Shown: in pieces, positions 45,118 to 54,367 of the stretch
Layout of the letters: each line of letters starts with the position of its first letter
How positions within the stretch are numbered: position 1 is the stretch's first letter
Source: Slackia isoflavoniconvertens
Lineage (GTDB): Bacteria; Actinomycetota; Coriobacteriia; Coriobacteriales; Eggerthellaceae
Assembly (NCBI RefSeq): GCF_003725955.1
Contig: NZ_QIBZ01000008.1
Location: forward strand, 41,864 to 105,863
Direction of reading: 5' to 3'
Length of the DNA stretch: 64,000 nt
Made by a program: the position numbers and the translations under genes
Notes under the pieces: generated by a model
Told to the model about the DNA's origin: nothing
The model's input: the letters and a program-made list of their open reading frames with translations, nothing else
Databases searched by the model: none

Positions 45118-46461
45118 ATGGGATTCTTCTCGAAATTCGAAGGCAAAATGGAAGATACCTTCGAGGGTGCAGCGGGGAAAATGAACAACGCCGCCATCTC
45201 GCCCGTCCAAATAATGAAGAAGGCTGAAAAGCAAATGCGCCGCGAGAAAATGGTGAGTGCGGGCCGCGAATTCGCCCCCACGCTCTACACCGTGCTCGTG
45301 AACGCCGACGACGACCAGCGTCTCTTCGGCTTTTATCCCACGCTTGCGGGCGAAACCGAAACGCGCCTCGAATCGGCAGCGTCTTCCGAAGGTCTGGCCC
45401 TGGATTGCAAGCCGCTCGTGCGCTTCATCGTGGACGAGAGCCTGAAGCACGGAAAATTCGACGTGATCGCCGAAGTGGTGAGCGCACCCATCATCGCACA
45501 GCTGCGCGATGAGGAAATGCAGCGCTACGGCATGGCTCCCACCGGTGGCCGAGGCTACGCGCAGCAACCCCAGCAGCAACCCGCATACCGTCAGCAACCG
45601 CAAGCGCAGCCCCAACAACCCGCCTACGCGCAGCCCAATCGAAATGCGACTTTCGGTCAGGCGCCCAGATACGGCGCCGCAGCAGGCGCGGCATACGGCG
45701 CAGCCCAGCAACCCGTCGCAAAGCCGCCGCTGCCCCAGGTCAACGAAGACGAAATCGATTACGACGCCAACTACGGCGAATACACGTTCAACAGCGAGAA
45801 CTTCAGCGACCCCCATGCGCCGGTCAACGTACCGCCCGTGATTGAGCCCGAAGCTCCCGCCTACGCCAACCAGCAGCACGTCGCGCAGCCGGCTGCCGCC
45901 GGAACCCAGGCCGCCCAATCGTTCGCGCAGAGCATTCCGCAGCCTCCCGCGCCCGAACCGGTCATTTTGCCTGAGCAGGCCCCCGCGTTCCCCGGCGCAT
46001 TCCCCGCGACCTACCCCGCAGGCGGAGCTGGCGCATTCCCCGATGTCGCCCACGTCGCCGAAGCCGCAGGTGGCACGCCCGGCATGCCGGGCAATGCCGC
46101 TTATGCGGGCGTTCCTGGAACCGTCGCGTTCACTGCGGGTGCCGCACAGGCAAACCAAATCCCCAATGCCAATGCCGTTCGCGCGCGTCTCATCGACGTC
46201 GCATCGAATCGCTCCTACGACCTTGCCACCAACCGCGTGCTCCTCGGCCGCGAAACGGGCAACGACATCGTCGTGAACGACCTGAATGCTTCGCGCCAGC
46301 ACGCGCAAATCGAATTCGAACCGCAGGGCGTCTGGGTCATTACCGACCTTGGCTCCACCAACGGCACGCTCGTCAACGGTGCGCCCGTCACGCGACGCGG
46401 CCTGTCCGACGGCGACCGCATCACGCTCGGCATCACCGATTTCATCTTCTCACTGCGTTAG
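45118..46461 (+). CDS. fhaA: FHA-domain protein FhaA
   Basis: 447 residues from the ATG at 45118. The N-terminal DUF3662 domain (about 1-130, MGFFSKFEGKMEDTFEG, PVQIMKKAEKQM) is joined by a long Gln/Pro/Ala-rich disordered linker (about 140-350) to a C-terminal FHA domain (about 365-447, VLLGRETGNDIVVND, ASRQHAQIE, DLGSTNGTLVNG). In actinobacteria FhaA links PknB signalling with peptidoglycan synthesis. First gene of the five-gene wall-signalling operon. Frames upstream of 45118 are not supported by a site. Confidence 0.93.
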   Translation: MGFFSKFEGKMEDTFEGAAGKMNNAAISPVQIMKKAEKQMRREKMVSAGREFAPTLYTVLVNADDDQRLFGFYPTLAGETETRLESAASSEGLALDCKPLVRFIVDESLKHGKFDVIAEVVSAPIIAQLRDEEMQRYGMAPTGGRGYAQQPQQQPAYRQQPQAQPQQPAYAQPNRNATFGQAPRYGAAAGAAYGAAQQPVAKPPLPQVNEDEIDYDANYGEYTFNSENFSDPHAPVNVPPVIEPEAPAYANQQHVAQPAAAGTQAAQSFAQSIPQPPAPEPVILPEQAPAFPGAFPATYPAGGAGAFPDVAHVAEAAGGTPGMPGNAAYAGVPGTVAFTAGAAQANQIPNANAVRARLIDVASNRSYDLATNRVLLGRETGNDIVVNDLNASRQHAQIEFEPQGVWVITDLGSTNGTLVNGAPVTRRGLSDGDRITLGITDFIFSLR

Positions 46462-46471
46462 GAGCCCTTCC

Positions 46472-46885
46472 GTGATCGACATCGTCCTTTTAGTTGGCCG
46501 TCTTCTGTTCGTCGCGCTTTTGTATCTCTTCCTGTTCGCCATCATGAAAACGGGAATTGGCCTGGTGAAAGGCCAGCGCAAACGCGAAAAGGCCTGGGAG
46601 GTGTCGGTAGAACGCGGGCCCAAAGAACTGCGCGGCGTGAAAATGCCCGTACGCGGCCCCGTTATCGTGGGTCGCTCGCCTGGCGCCGACATCGTGATTG
46701 GCGCGAGCTACGTTTCCGCGCGCCACGCGCGTTTTTCCATCATGGGCCAAAACCTGTTCGTTGAAGACTTGGGTTCAACGAACGGCACTGCCGTAAACGG
46801 CCAGCGCATCGCTGAACCTGTCGCGCTCAAGAGCGGCGATGTGGTCAATATCGGCGACGTCACCATGCGAGTGAGGTACGAATAA
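46472..46885 (+). CDS. fhaB: FHA-domain membrane protein FhaB/FipA-type
   Basis: 137 residues from the GTG at 46472, with AGGAG 7 nt upstream. One N-terminal transmembrane helix (about 3-28, IVLLVGRLLFVALLYLFLFAI) precedes a cytoplasmic FHA domain (about 60-137, VIVGRSPGADIVIG, YVSARHARFSI, EDLGSTNGTAVNG). This small membrane FHA protein is the usual second gene of the fhaA-fhaB-pstP-rodA-pbpA-pknB cluster and a PknB substrate in mycobacteria. Its stop overlaps the phosphatase ATG. Confidence 0.92.
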   Translation: MIDIVLLVGRLLFVALLYLFLFAIMKTGIGLVKGQRKREKAWEVSVERGPKELRGVKMPVRGPVIVGRSPGADIVIGASYVSARHARFSIMGQNLFVEDLGSTNGTAVNGQRIAEPVALKSGDVVNIGDVTMRVRYE

Positions 46886-48039
46886 TGGCCGCCGCAAAGA
46901 AGGCCCAGCGCCGCGGCCGCCACGCCAAGGTCGATTTCCCCGAATACGGTTCTCGTACCGACGTCGGCCTGGTTCGCGACCATAATGAAGACAGCCTGAC
47001 CGTGGCCCCACCCGTATTCGCCGTCGCCGACGGCATGGGCGGCCATGCGGCAGGTGAGGTCGCCAGCGAAATCGCCATCCAAACGCTTGTCGAAAACGCA
47101 CCCGACACCGCCGACGGCGATGCGCTCGCGCGCGCCGTGGTCGAAGCGAATCGCGCGGTTATTCGCGCCGCGGTCGACGGGCGCGGCAAACAAGGCATGG
47201 GAACCACCATGACCGCCGCCGTGGTCGACGGAGTTCGCCTCGTAGTGGCGCAGGTTGGCGATTCGCGCGCCTACCTGCTGCATCGCGGCAACCTTCAGCG
47301 CATCACGCGCGACCATTCGCTCGTGGCCGACATGGTTGAAGCGGGCGAAATCACCGAAGAACAGGCCCGCGTGCATCCCCAGCGCAGCGTCATCACCCGA
47401 GCGCTTGGCAGCGATCCGCGAACCCTTCCCGATATTTACGAGATGACGCTCGAAGGCGGCGACAGGCTGCTTTTGTGTTCGGACGGCCTTTCGTCGATGA
47501 TTGAAGACGATGACATCCAAAGCGTGCTTGTGCGTCGTTGCGACCCGCAGCTTTGCGCAAACATCCTGGTAAATGAGGCAATTAAGGCAGGCGGCTTCGA
47601 CAACGTGACCGCCGTCGTAATCGATGTGAAAGGCGACGAAGAGACCCGCGTGAAAAAAGCGCGGTTCCGCAGCCGAACGGGCGCCATTATCGGCGCGCTT
47701 GCGCTTCTTGCCGTGCTCGCTGCAACCGCCTTCGGCTCGTATGCCTATTTGAACCACGTGGCGTTTCTTACCGTCGATTCGAATAACGAGATTGTCGTGA
47801 ACCGCGGCCTGCCGGGCGAGGTATTCGGCATCCAAACCTACACGCTCGACCATAAAACCGGCGTGAAAACGAGCGATTTGGACCTTCCGCAAAACACCAT
47901 CGATAGGCTCACCGAAAACGGCGGCATGCGCGTCGATTCCGTGGCCGACGCCGATTCGCTCGTGAGCACGTGGAAATCGCAAGCGACTTCCGAAAAAACG
48001 CAGGACGACGCCAATGAGGGAAAGGGTGGTGACAAATAA
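46885..48039 (+). CDS. PP2C-type Ser/Thr phosphatase
   Basis: 384 residues. PP2C catalytic motifs: VRDHNEDS (metal-binding Asp), FAVADGMGGHAAGE, GMGTTMTAAVV, AQVGDSRAYLL, TRDHSLV and GGFDNVTAVVIDV. A membrane helix (about 270-290, AIIGALALLAVLAATAFG) and a ~100-residue extracytoplasmic tail follow, like PstP of mycobacteria. It reverses PknB phosphorylation. It overlaps fhaB by 1 nt and the SEDS-PBP gene by 1 nt, so expression is tightly coupled. Confidence 0.95.
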   Translation: MAAAKKAQRRGRHAKVDFPEYGSRTDVGLVRDHNEDSLTVAPPVFAVADGMGGHAAGEVASEIAIQTLVENAPDTADGDALARAVVEANRAVIRAAVDGRGKQGMGTTMTAAVVDGVRLVVAQVGDSRAYLLHRGNLQRITRDHSLVADMVEAGEITEEQARVHPQRSVITRALGSDPRTLPDIYEMTLEGGDRLLLCSDGLSSMIEDDDIQSVLVRRCDPQLCANILVNEAIKAGGFDNVTAVVIDVKGDEETRVKKARFRSRTGAIIGALALLAVLAATAFGSYAYLNHVAFLTVDSNNEIVVNRGLPGEVFGIQTYTLDHKTGVKTSDLDLPQNTIDRLTENGGMRVDSVADADSLVSTWKSQATSEKTQDDANEGKGGDK

Positions 48040-50852
48040 TGAGCCGTCGCAATACCGAACTGCTGCTTTTGTGCTTGGCGGCGCCGTTCGTTGTGCTGCT
48101 GTTCGCCATGGTGCTCGTTCAGCAAGGCACGTCGCTTTCTCTCGAATCGCTCACCGCGCCCCTCGGCCTGTTCGCCGCGTTTGTGGTGGCGCACATCGCC
48201 ACCCGCTTCCTTGCGAAAAACGCCGATCCGGCCATTTTGCCCATCACATTCGGCCTTTCCGGCATCGGCATCGCATTCGTCACGCGCCTCGCGCCCGATT
48301 TGGCGGTAAGCCAGATCATCTGGCTGTTCGTTGGCATCGCGTGCATGGTGATCACTCTGGCGGTCGTGCGCAACATCGACCGTCTCTCACAATACAAATA
48401 TACGTTCATGGTGCTGGGCATCATTTTGCTGCTCTCCCCCATGATTCCCGGCCTCGGCCAGGAAATCCTCGGCAGCCGCATTTGGCTGAAGCTTGGTCCC
48501 TTCAGCTTCCAGCCAGGCGAAATCGCGAAAATCTGCATCGTCATCTTCTTGGCGTCGTATTTGGCGCAAAACCGCGAGATGCTCTCCATTTTCACCGTGC
48601 GCGTTGGCCGCTTCCGCGTTCCCGACCTGGGAACGCTTGCGCCACTGCTCGTGATGTGGGCGATTTCGTTCATCATCGTCGTGTTCGAGAAAGATTTGGG
48701 AAGCGCACTTGTATGCTTCGTGCTGTTCCTGGTCATGCTTTATATCGCGAGCGGAAAGAAGCTCTATTTAGTGGTGGGCTTCGGCCTTGCCGCCATTGGC
48801 TGCGTGTTTTTGTACCAGTTCTTCGGCCACGTGCAAATTCGCGTGAACACCTGGCTCGACCCGTTCTCTGACGCATCGGGCAATGGCTATCAGCTGTGCC
48901 AAACGCTCTATTCCCTGGCCGATGGCGGCATGGTGGGCGTAGGCATCGGCAACGGCCTCGCCGAAAACATCCCCGTCGTTGAGTCCGACTTCATCTTCGC
49001 CGCCATCGCCGAAGAAACGGGCTTGCTCGGCGGAGCCGCCGTGTTGCTTTTGTATTTGAGTCTGTGCATTCGCGGTTTCGCGACCGCGGCTCGCGCGAAA
49101 AGCGACGTGTCGGCCATGATGGCCGTAGGCTGCACCGTGACCATCGTGCTTCAGGCGTTCATCATCGTGGGCGGCGTTACGCGACTCATTCCGCTTACAG
49201 GCCTTACCCTGCCTTTCATTAGCCAAGGCGGATCTTCCCTGCTCGCAAGCTTCATTGGCATTGGCCTTTTGCTGCGATGCGGCGACGAGGGCACCGGCAT
49301 CAACTCGGAAGTTCGCGACGGAACGAGCCGCATGGCCCCCATTGGCGCGCACGGCTCGCACGGCCGCCCCGCAGAAACGGGCGTGCTCGGCCGCGTTGCC
49401 CTGGGCAAACGTCTCACCAATACCGCGCTCGCGTTCGCGCTCATGTTCGCGGCGCTTGTAGCGAACCTCACCTACGTTATGGTGTTTATGGCCGACGAGT
49501 ATCAGAGCTACCCCGGCAACAACCACACGCTCTATAAGGAAGCGCGCACCGAACGCGGCTCCATCTCCACATACGATGGCGTCGTGTTGGCCGACAGCGT
49601 GCAGGCGGACGATGGCGGATACACGCGCGAATATCCGCAGGGTTCGCTCGCAGCTCACCTGGTGGGATACTACTCGCAGGTTTACGGCGCATCGGGCATC
49701 GAGGCCTCGCAGAACAACGCGCTGAAAGGCGATTCGAGCTTCGCAAGCTGGACCGACGTAGTGAACAGCATGGCGGGAATCGAGACGCCCGGCAACGACG
49801 TGCGCCTCACGATCAATTCCGAGATTCAGAAAACCGCCGAATCGGTGCTCGAGGGCTACAAGGGCGCCGTCGTGGTCATGAACCCGAAAACGGGCGCGGT
49901 GCTCGCCTGCGCGAGCTCGCCCACCTACGACATCAACGACGTCGACGACATATTGGCCCAGGCCGCAAGCGGAACCGACGCCACGAATGGTGCGCTCATC
50001 AACCGCGCCACGAGCGCCGTGTATGCGCCGGGCTCCACATTCAAGCTCGTCACGCTTACTGCGCTTATCGAGGGCAACCTCGCCACGCCTTCCACCACCA
50101 TCGACGCGCCTGCGCAAATGACCATCGGCAACGCATCGGTCACCAACGCCGACGACATTGGCTATGGCACCATCACGCTCGCCCAGGCTCTCGCCGTTTC
50201 GTCGAATACGGCATTCGGCCAGTTCGGTGAGGAAGTCGGCAGCGACCTGCTCGTGAAAACCGCGCAGAAGTTCGGCTTCGGCAGCGCCATTGACACCGAC
50301 ATCCCCACCACGGCAAGCCTCATGCCCGACCCCGACGAGATGACCACGTGGGAAACCGCGTGGGCGGCATGCGGCCAGCCGGTAGGCGAGCACGCAAGCC
50401 CCGCAGGCCCGCAGGCCACCGTGCTGCAAATGGCGATGGTCGCCTCGGCGATTGCCAACGACGGCGTGCTCGAGAAGCCATACTTCGTTGAAGGCGTCTA
50501 CAACGCCCAAGGCGAGCGCTCCTTCAGCGCAACTCCGAAGAGCCTCGGCAGCGTCATGTCGAGCTCTTCAGCGAAAACCATCACCGAAATGATGGAAGGC
50601 GTCGTGAACAACGGCACCGGCGCGGGAGCAAAAATCCAAGGCGTGCAGGTCGCCGGCAAAACCGGCACGGCCGAGACGAACAAGGAATACAACGACAGCT
50701 GGTTCGTGGGCTTCGCACCGTCCGACAACCCCTCGGTCGCCGTCGCTGTGCTCATCGAAGAAGGCGTGCACGGCACCGACGAATCGGGCCTGGCGAGCGT
50801 GCGTGCGCAGAAGGTGTTAACTTCGGCACTTCAGGCGCAAGGCCTGCTGTAG
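48039..50852 (+). CDS. fused SEDS glycosyltransferase and class B penicillin-binding protein
   Basis: 937 residues. Residues 1-~420 are a SEDS (FtsW/RodA) polymerase with about ten membrane helices, including VVFEKDLGSALVCF (the catalytic Asp region), GVGIGNGLAE, FIFAAIAEETGLLGG and LPFISQGGSSLL. After a cytoplasmic linker and another membrane helix (about 465-485), residues 490-937 form a PbpA-type transpeptidase. Its motifs are GSTFKLV (S near 665), AVSSNTAFG (near 720) and GKTGTAE (near 874), all intact. In most actinobacteria these are two genes, rodA and pbpA. The frame is continuous with no internal stop. Peptidoglycan polymerisation and crosslinking are thus physically linked. Confidence 0.93.
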   Translation: MSRRNTELLLLCLAAPFVVLLFAMVLVQQGTSLSLESLTAPLGLFAAFVVAHIATRFLAKNADPAILPITFGLSGIGIAFVTRLAPDLAVSQIIWLFVGIACMVITLAVVRNIDRLSQYKYTFMVLGIILLLSPMIPGLGQEILGSRIWLKLGPFSFQPGEIAKICIVIFLASYLAQNREMLSIFTVRVGRFRVPDLGTLAPLLVMWAISFIIVVFEKDLGSALVCFVLFLVMLYIASGKKLYLVVGFGLAAIGCVFLYQFFGHVQIRVNTWLDPFSDASGNGYQLCQTLYSLADGGMVGVGIGNGLAENIPVVESDFIFAAIAEETGLLGGAAVLLLYLSLCIRGFATAARAKSDVSAMMAVGCTVTIVLQAFIIVGGVTRLIPLTGLTLPFISQGGSSLLASFIGIGLLLRCGDEGTGINSEVRDGTSRMAPIGAHGSHGRPAETGVLGRVALGKRLTNTALAFALMFAALVANLTYVMVFMADEYQSYPGNNHTLYKEARTERGSISTYDGVVLADSVQADDGGYTREYPQGSLAAHLVGYYSQVYGASGIEASQNNALKGDSSFASWTDVVNSMAGIETPGNDVRLTINSEIQKTAESVLEGYKGAVVVMNPKTGAVLACASSPTYDINDVDDILAQAASGTDATNGALINRATSAVYAPGSTFKLVTLTALIEGNLATPSTTIDAPAQMTIGNASVTNADDIGYGTITLAQALAVSSNTAFGQFGEEVGSDLLVKTAQKFGFGSAIDTDIPTTASLMPDPDEMTTWETAWAACGQPVGEHASPAGPQATVLQMAMVASAIANDGVLEKPYFVEGVYNAQGERSFSATPKSLGSVMSSSSAKTITEMMEGVVNNGTGAGAKIQGVQVAGKTGTAETNKEYNDSWFVGFAPSDNPSVAVAVLIEEGVHGTDESGLASVRAQKVLTSALQAQGLL

Positions 50853-50882
50853 TTGGAATAAAATAAGGTATTTAACGAAAGA

Positions 50883-50930
50883 AAGCGCTCGGCAATCGAA
50901 CCAGGAAAACGCACCAGCCGAAAAGCGCTT
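50883..50930 (+). other. imperfect hairpin between SEDS-PBP and pknB
   Basis: AAGCGCTCGGC (50883-50893) can pair with GCCGAAAAGCGCTT (50917-50930) with a bulge. There is no T run after it, so it is not a standard terminator. It may process or attenuate the operon mRNA. Low certainty. Confidence 0.3.
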
Positions 50931-50973
50931 AACCATAGGTCCATCCGCGGCGGCGGAAGGTGAGGAGAGAAAC

Positions 50974-52953
50974 GTGATAGGCAGAGTATTCAACGGCCGA
51001 TACCGCATCACCGAGCGCATCGGCATTGGCGGCATGGCCGAGGTCTACAAGGCCCAGGACCAAACGCTCGGCCGCATTGTCGCGGTGAAGGTGATGCTGC
51101 CGCAATACGCAGCCGACCCCGAATTCGCGGCGCGCTTCAAGCAGGAAGCCGCATCGGCGGCCAACCTGCAGAGCCCCTACATCGTGAACGTGTACGACTG
51201 GGGCCACGATGACGGCACGTACTTCATTGTCATGGAATACGTGCGTGGCACCGATTTGAAGAGCGCCATTCTGCAGCGTGGCGCCATCAATCAGCGCAAG
51301 GTCGCCGAAATCGGCAGCCAAGTGTGCCAAGCGCTTTCCGTCGCGCATAACCAAGACATCATCCACCGCGACGTGAAGCCGCAAAACATCATGGTCCAGC
51401 CCGACGGCAACGTGAAGGTCATGGACTTCGGCATCGCGCGCGCGAAAAACTCCGTGAAATCGCAAACGAGCAGCGTGCTTGGCACGGCGCACTACATTTC
51501 GCCTGAGCAGGCCCAGGGCAAAGAGCTCACCGGCGCCTCTGACATGTACTCGCTCGGCTGCGTGCTCTATGAAGCCGCCACGGGCCAACTTCCCTTCGAC
51601 GGCCCCGATGCCGTAAGCGTCGCCATGAAGCAAGTTCAGGAAGAGCCCCTGCCCCCTTCGCAGGTCAAGCCCGACATTTCGCCCGACCTCGAAGCCATTA
51701 TCTTGAAGGCGATGGACAAAAACCCCTACAACCGCTTCCAAACGGCGCGCGACATGAAGCAGGCGCTCGACGACTTCCTCATGGGACGCCCCGTAAACAT
51801 CGCCGGTGCGGCGGGCGGCTTCGCAAGCGCTCCCACGTCGGTCATGGGCAGCGTGCCCGGCATGGCAAGCGAAGCGGGCGGCACCGCCGTTATGCAGCCC
51901 ATCGGCAGCGACACGGGAATGAAAACGAACTCATACCGCGGCGGCAACGATATCGATATGGGCAAGGCGAAGAGCAAGAAACGCGGCCCCCTTATCGCCG
52001 TCGCGGCCATCGCGGCAATCGCCCTTATCGCCGCGCTCGCATTCGCGATAACGGGAGGTCTCGGCGGGGGCGACAAAGTTCCCAACGTGATTGGCCAAAC
52101 CCAGGAGGCCGCCGTTCAAACCATTGAAAAAGCCGGCTACACCGTAGGCACCGTCACCGAAGACTACGACGCCGAAACCGTAGCGGGTCGCGTGTGCAAG
52201 CAAGACCCCGAAGCCGACAGCGACCTCGAGAAGGGCGGTAAGATCAACATCGTCATTTCGAAGGGCGTAAAGAAGGGCTCCATTCCCGACCTCTCGGGCA
52301 TGACATCCGAACAGGCCGAAAAGGCGTTGAAAGACGCTGGCCTGAAGGCCCAATACGCCGGCAACGAGGCATCCGACGCCGATAAAGACACCGTGAGCAG
52401 GCAAGACCCTGCCGCAGGCAAGGAAGTCGACGAGGGCACCACGGTCAAATATTGGATTTCCACGGGCCCCGAAGACACGTCGGTGCCTAACGTAGTCGGG
52501 TCCGACCAGGCAAGCGCAAAAGCCCAGCTGGAAAGCGCCGGGTTCACCGTGCAGGTCGAAACGGGCGACTACAGCGATAAATACGGCGAAGGCATCGTCA
52601 TGTCGCAAAACCCCAACGGCGGCAAGCTTGAAAAAGGCGGCACCGTGACCATCACCGTATCGCAGGGCCAAGACCCTGAAAAGAACAAGGTCACCGTTCC
52701 GTCGGTCACGGGCATGAGCCAGAGCGAAGCGATCAACACGCTGCTCTCGTGCAACCTCGCCTATGCGCTTGATACGGCATCCGCTGGTTCGGGAACCCCG
52801 GGAACGGTCGCCAAGCAAAGCGTCACCGCCGGCAAGAAGGTCGACAGCGGCACCGTGGTCACCATTTACGTCGTGCCCGAATCGTCGAACTCCACGGGTG
52901 ATAACTCGAACAATTCCGGCAACACCCCCAACACCGGAAGCACGACGAACTAG
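50974..52953 (+). CDS. pknB: PASTA-domain Ser/Thr protein kinase PknB
   Basis: 659 residues from the GTG at 50974 (GAGGAGAG upstream). The kinase domain (about 10-270) includes GIGGMAEVYKAQD, VAVKVML, HRDVKPQNIM, DFG and GTAHYISPEQ. A juxtamembrane region and one helix (about 338-358) lead to four extracellular PASTA domains (about 366-430, 436-500, 502-570, 573-640) and a Ser/Asn/Thr-rich tail. PASTA domains sense peptidoglycan fragments or lipid II. It is the last gene of the operon, ending at a terminator. Confidence 0.97.
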   Translation: MIGRVFNGRYRITERIGIGGMAEVYKAQDQTLGRIVAVKVMLPQYAADPEFAARFKQEAASAANLQSPYIVNVYDWGHDDGTYFIVMEYVRGTDLKSAILQRGAINQRKVAEIGSQVCQALSVAHNQDIIHRDVKPQNIMVQPDGNVKVMDFGIARAKNSVKSQTSSVLGTAHYISPEQAQGKELTGASDMYSLGCVLYEAATGQLPFDGPDAVSVAMKQVQEEPLPPSQVKPDISPDLEAIILKAMDKNPYNRFQTARDMKQALDDFLMGRPVNIAGAAGGFASAPTSVMGSVPGMASEAGGTAVMQPIGSDTGMKTNSYRGGNDIDMGKAKSKKRGPLIAVAAIAAIALIAALAFAITGGLGGGDKVPNVIGQTQEAAVQTIEKAGYTVGTVTEDYDAETVAGRVCKQDPEADSDLEKGGKINIVISKGVKKGSIPDLSGMTSEQAEKALKDAGLKAQYAGNEASDADKDTVSRQDPAAGKEVDEGTTVKYWISTGPEDTSVPNVVGSDQASAKAQLESAGFTVQVETGDYSDKYGEGIVMSQNPNGGKLEKGGTVTITVSQGQDPEKNKVTVPSVTGMSQSEAINTLLSCNLAYALDTASAGSGTPGTVAKQSVTAGKKVDSGTVVTIYVVPESSNSTGDNSNNSGNTPNTGSTTN

Positions 52954-52972
52954 CGGCCGCTCGCAATTTCAG

Positions 52973-53006
52973 GAAGCGCTCCTCAACCGAGGGGCGCTTC
53001 TTTTTT
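52973..53006 (+). terminator. terminator of the fhaA-pknB operon
   Basis: GAAGCGCTCCTC (52973-52984), loop AACC, GAGGGGCGCTTC (52989-53000), one G-T pair, then six T. Confidence 0.93.
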
Positions 53007-53144
53007 AATCGCAATCGTGTTCCCGACGATGGAGCGAACGCCATTCGGCAAGTGCCCTTAGATTCGCGTTCGCGAGCACCCCATTTGAAATACCTAACTT
53101 CACGTGATACGCAACCCTCGATTCGCCTCAAAAGCCCCGCTACA

Positions 53145-54086
53145 ATGGCAGGCATGGCACACATCACGAACAATCCTCCAACCTCTGCAACGACACTTCC
53201 CCAATGGGGATATAAGACCATGCTCCTCGGCGCCGCCGCCATTTGGGGCCTCAGCACTTGCATCATCAAGGACACTGTCGCAGTGTTTCCCCCTGCCTGG
53301 CTTATGGGCATTCGGTTTTTCCTCGCAGGCATTCTCTTGCTCATCGTTTTCCGCAAGCGCGTCGCACAATGCCTTAATCGAGAGATGCTCGTTGCCGGCG
53401 CAATAATCGGCCTCGTTCTCGCGCCGGCATATCTGCTCAACACATCGGGCCTTCAATTCACCTCGGCATCAAAGGGAACGTTTCTTACGGGCACGTATTC
53501 CATCATGGTGCCCTTCATCGCGTGGGCGATTTCAAAGCAACGCCCCACACGTTACAACATCGCCGCGGCATTGCTCGCCCTAGCTGGCATTGGCTTCATC
53601 TCGTTTTCCGGAGCAGGCGAAGTCTCGCTCACCTTCGGAATCGGCGAAGCAATCATGCTCGCCTCGGCCTTTTTCCTAGGTTTGCATATGGCGGTATCGG
53701 CGCGCCTCTCGGATGGGCGCGATGCGCTCGCGCTTTCCGCGATCCAATTCATCGTCGCCGGCCTCATTGGCATGGCGAGGGGAGCAGCAACGGAAGGCAC
53801 ACCGAACTTAACCACGTTTGCCGACCCTTCGGTGTTCGCAGGTATGGTGTATCTTGTGGTGTTCGCTTCGTGCGGCGCGCTCTGCTTCCAGAATATTGGC
53901 ATCAAACACGTTCCCGCAGCACCCGCCGCCTTGCTGCTGTCGACCGAAAGCCTGTTCGGCGTGACATTCGCCGTGCTCTTCTTCGGCGATACGCTTACCA
54001 TCACAGCGATCATCGGCTTCGCGCTTATCGCTTTCGGCATCGCGGTAAGCGAAACCTTCCCCCTAAAGAAAGGAAGTTCGCAGTAA
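53145..54086 (+). CDS. EamA/DMT-family transporter, first copy
   Basis: 313 residues from the ATG at 53145 (a second ATG at 53154 is equally possible; neither has a clear site). Ten membrane helices in two EamA repeats: WGLSTCIIKDTVAVFPPAWL, MGIRFFLAGILLL and, in the second half, SCGALCFQNIGIKHVPAAPA and LLLSTESLFGVTFAVLFFG. Drug/metabolite exporters of unknown substrate. The neighbouring downstream gene is a paralogue. Confidence 0.88.
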   Translation: MAGMAHITNNPPTSATTLPQWGYKTMLLGAAAIWGLSTCIIKDTVAVFPPAWLMGIRFFLAGILLLIVFRKRVAQCLNREMLVAGAIIGLVLAPAYLLNTSGLQFTSASKGTFLTGTYSIMVPFIAWAISKQRPTRYNIAAALLALAGIGFISFSGAGEVSLTFGIGEAIMLASAFFLGLHMAVSARLSDGRDALALSAIQFIVAGLIGMARGAATEGTPNLTTFADPSVFAGMVYLVVFASCGALCFQNIGIKHVPAAPAALLLSTESLFGVTFAVLFFGDTLTITAIIGFALIAFGIAVSETFPLKKGSSQ

Positions 54087-54367
54087 TTCACGGCAGAAAA
54101 CGTCGCCATGGGGCCTCATTGCATATGAAGCCGCGCGCATTGGCAGGAATCGCACCAAAGGGGCTCCTCTTTCGTCGAAAACCAAAGGCAAAACAAGCTT
54201 GTATAAAACAAAATGCCTGCTCACGCTATTCCGCACCATCATTTTAGTGCCCAAGGCTCCTGCAAAAGGGCCCCCTGGGTGCGATTCCTGCCAAATCAAC
54301 GTCGCAACTCGTACAATAGGCAAAGAAAACGAAGCGTCGCCTCAGCAAGAATCACGAAAGAATTCCG
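54087..54367. other. intergenic region between the two EamA genes
   Basis: 281 nt with no supported gene. I see no clear terminator or promoter. Confidence 0.4.

Noticed and set aside
48768..50510. 580-codon minus-strand open frame inside the SEDS-PBP gene
   Set aside because: Antisense shadow; His/Arg/Gly-rich translation and the sense strand carries intact catalytic motifs.
50883..50930. Terminator between SEDS-PBP and pknB
   Set aside because: The hairpin lacks a T run and has a bulge, so it was kept only as a low-confidence structure.
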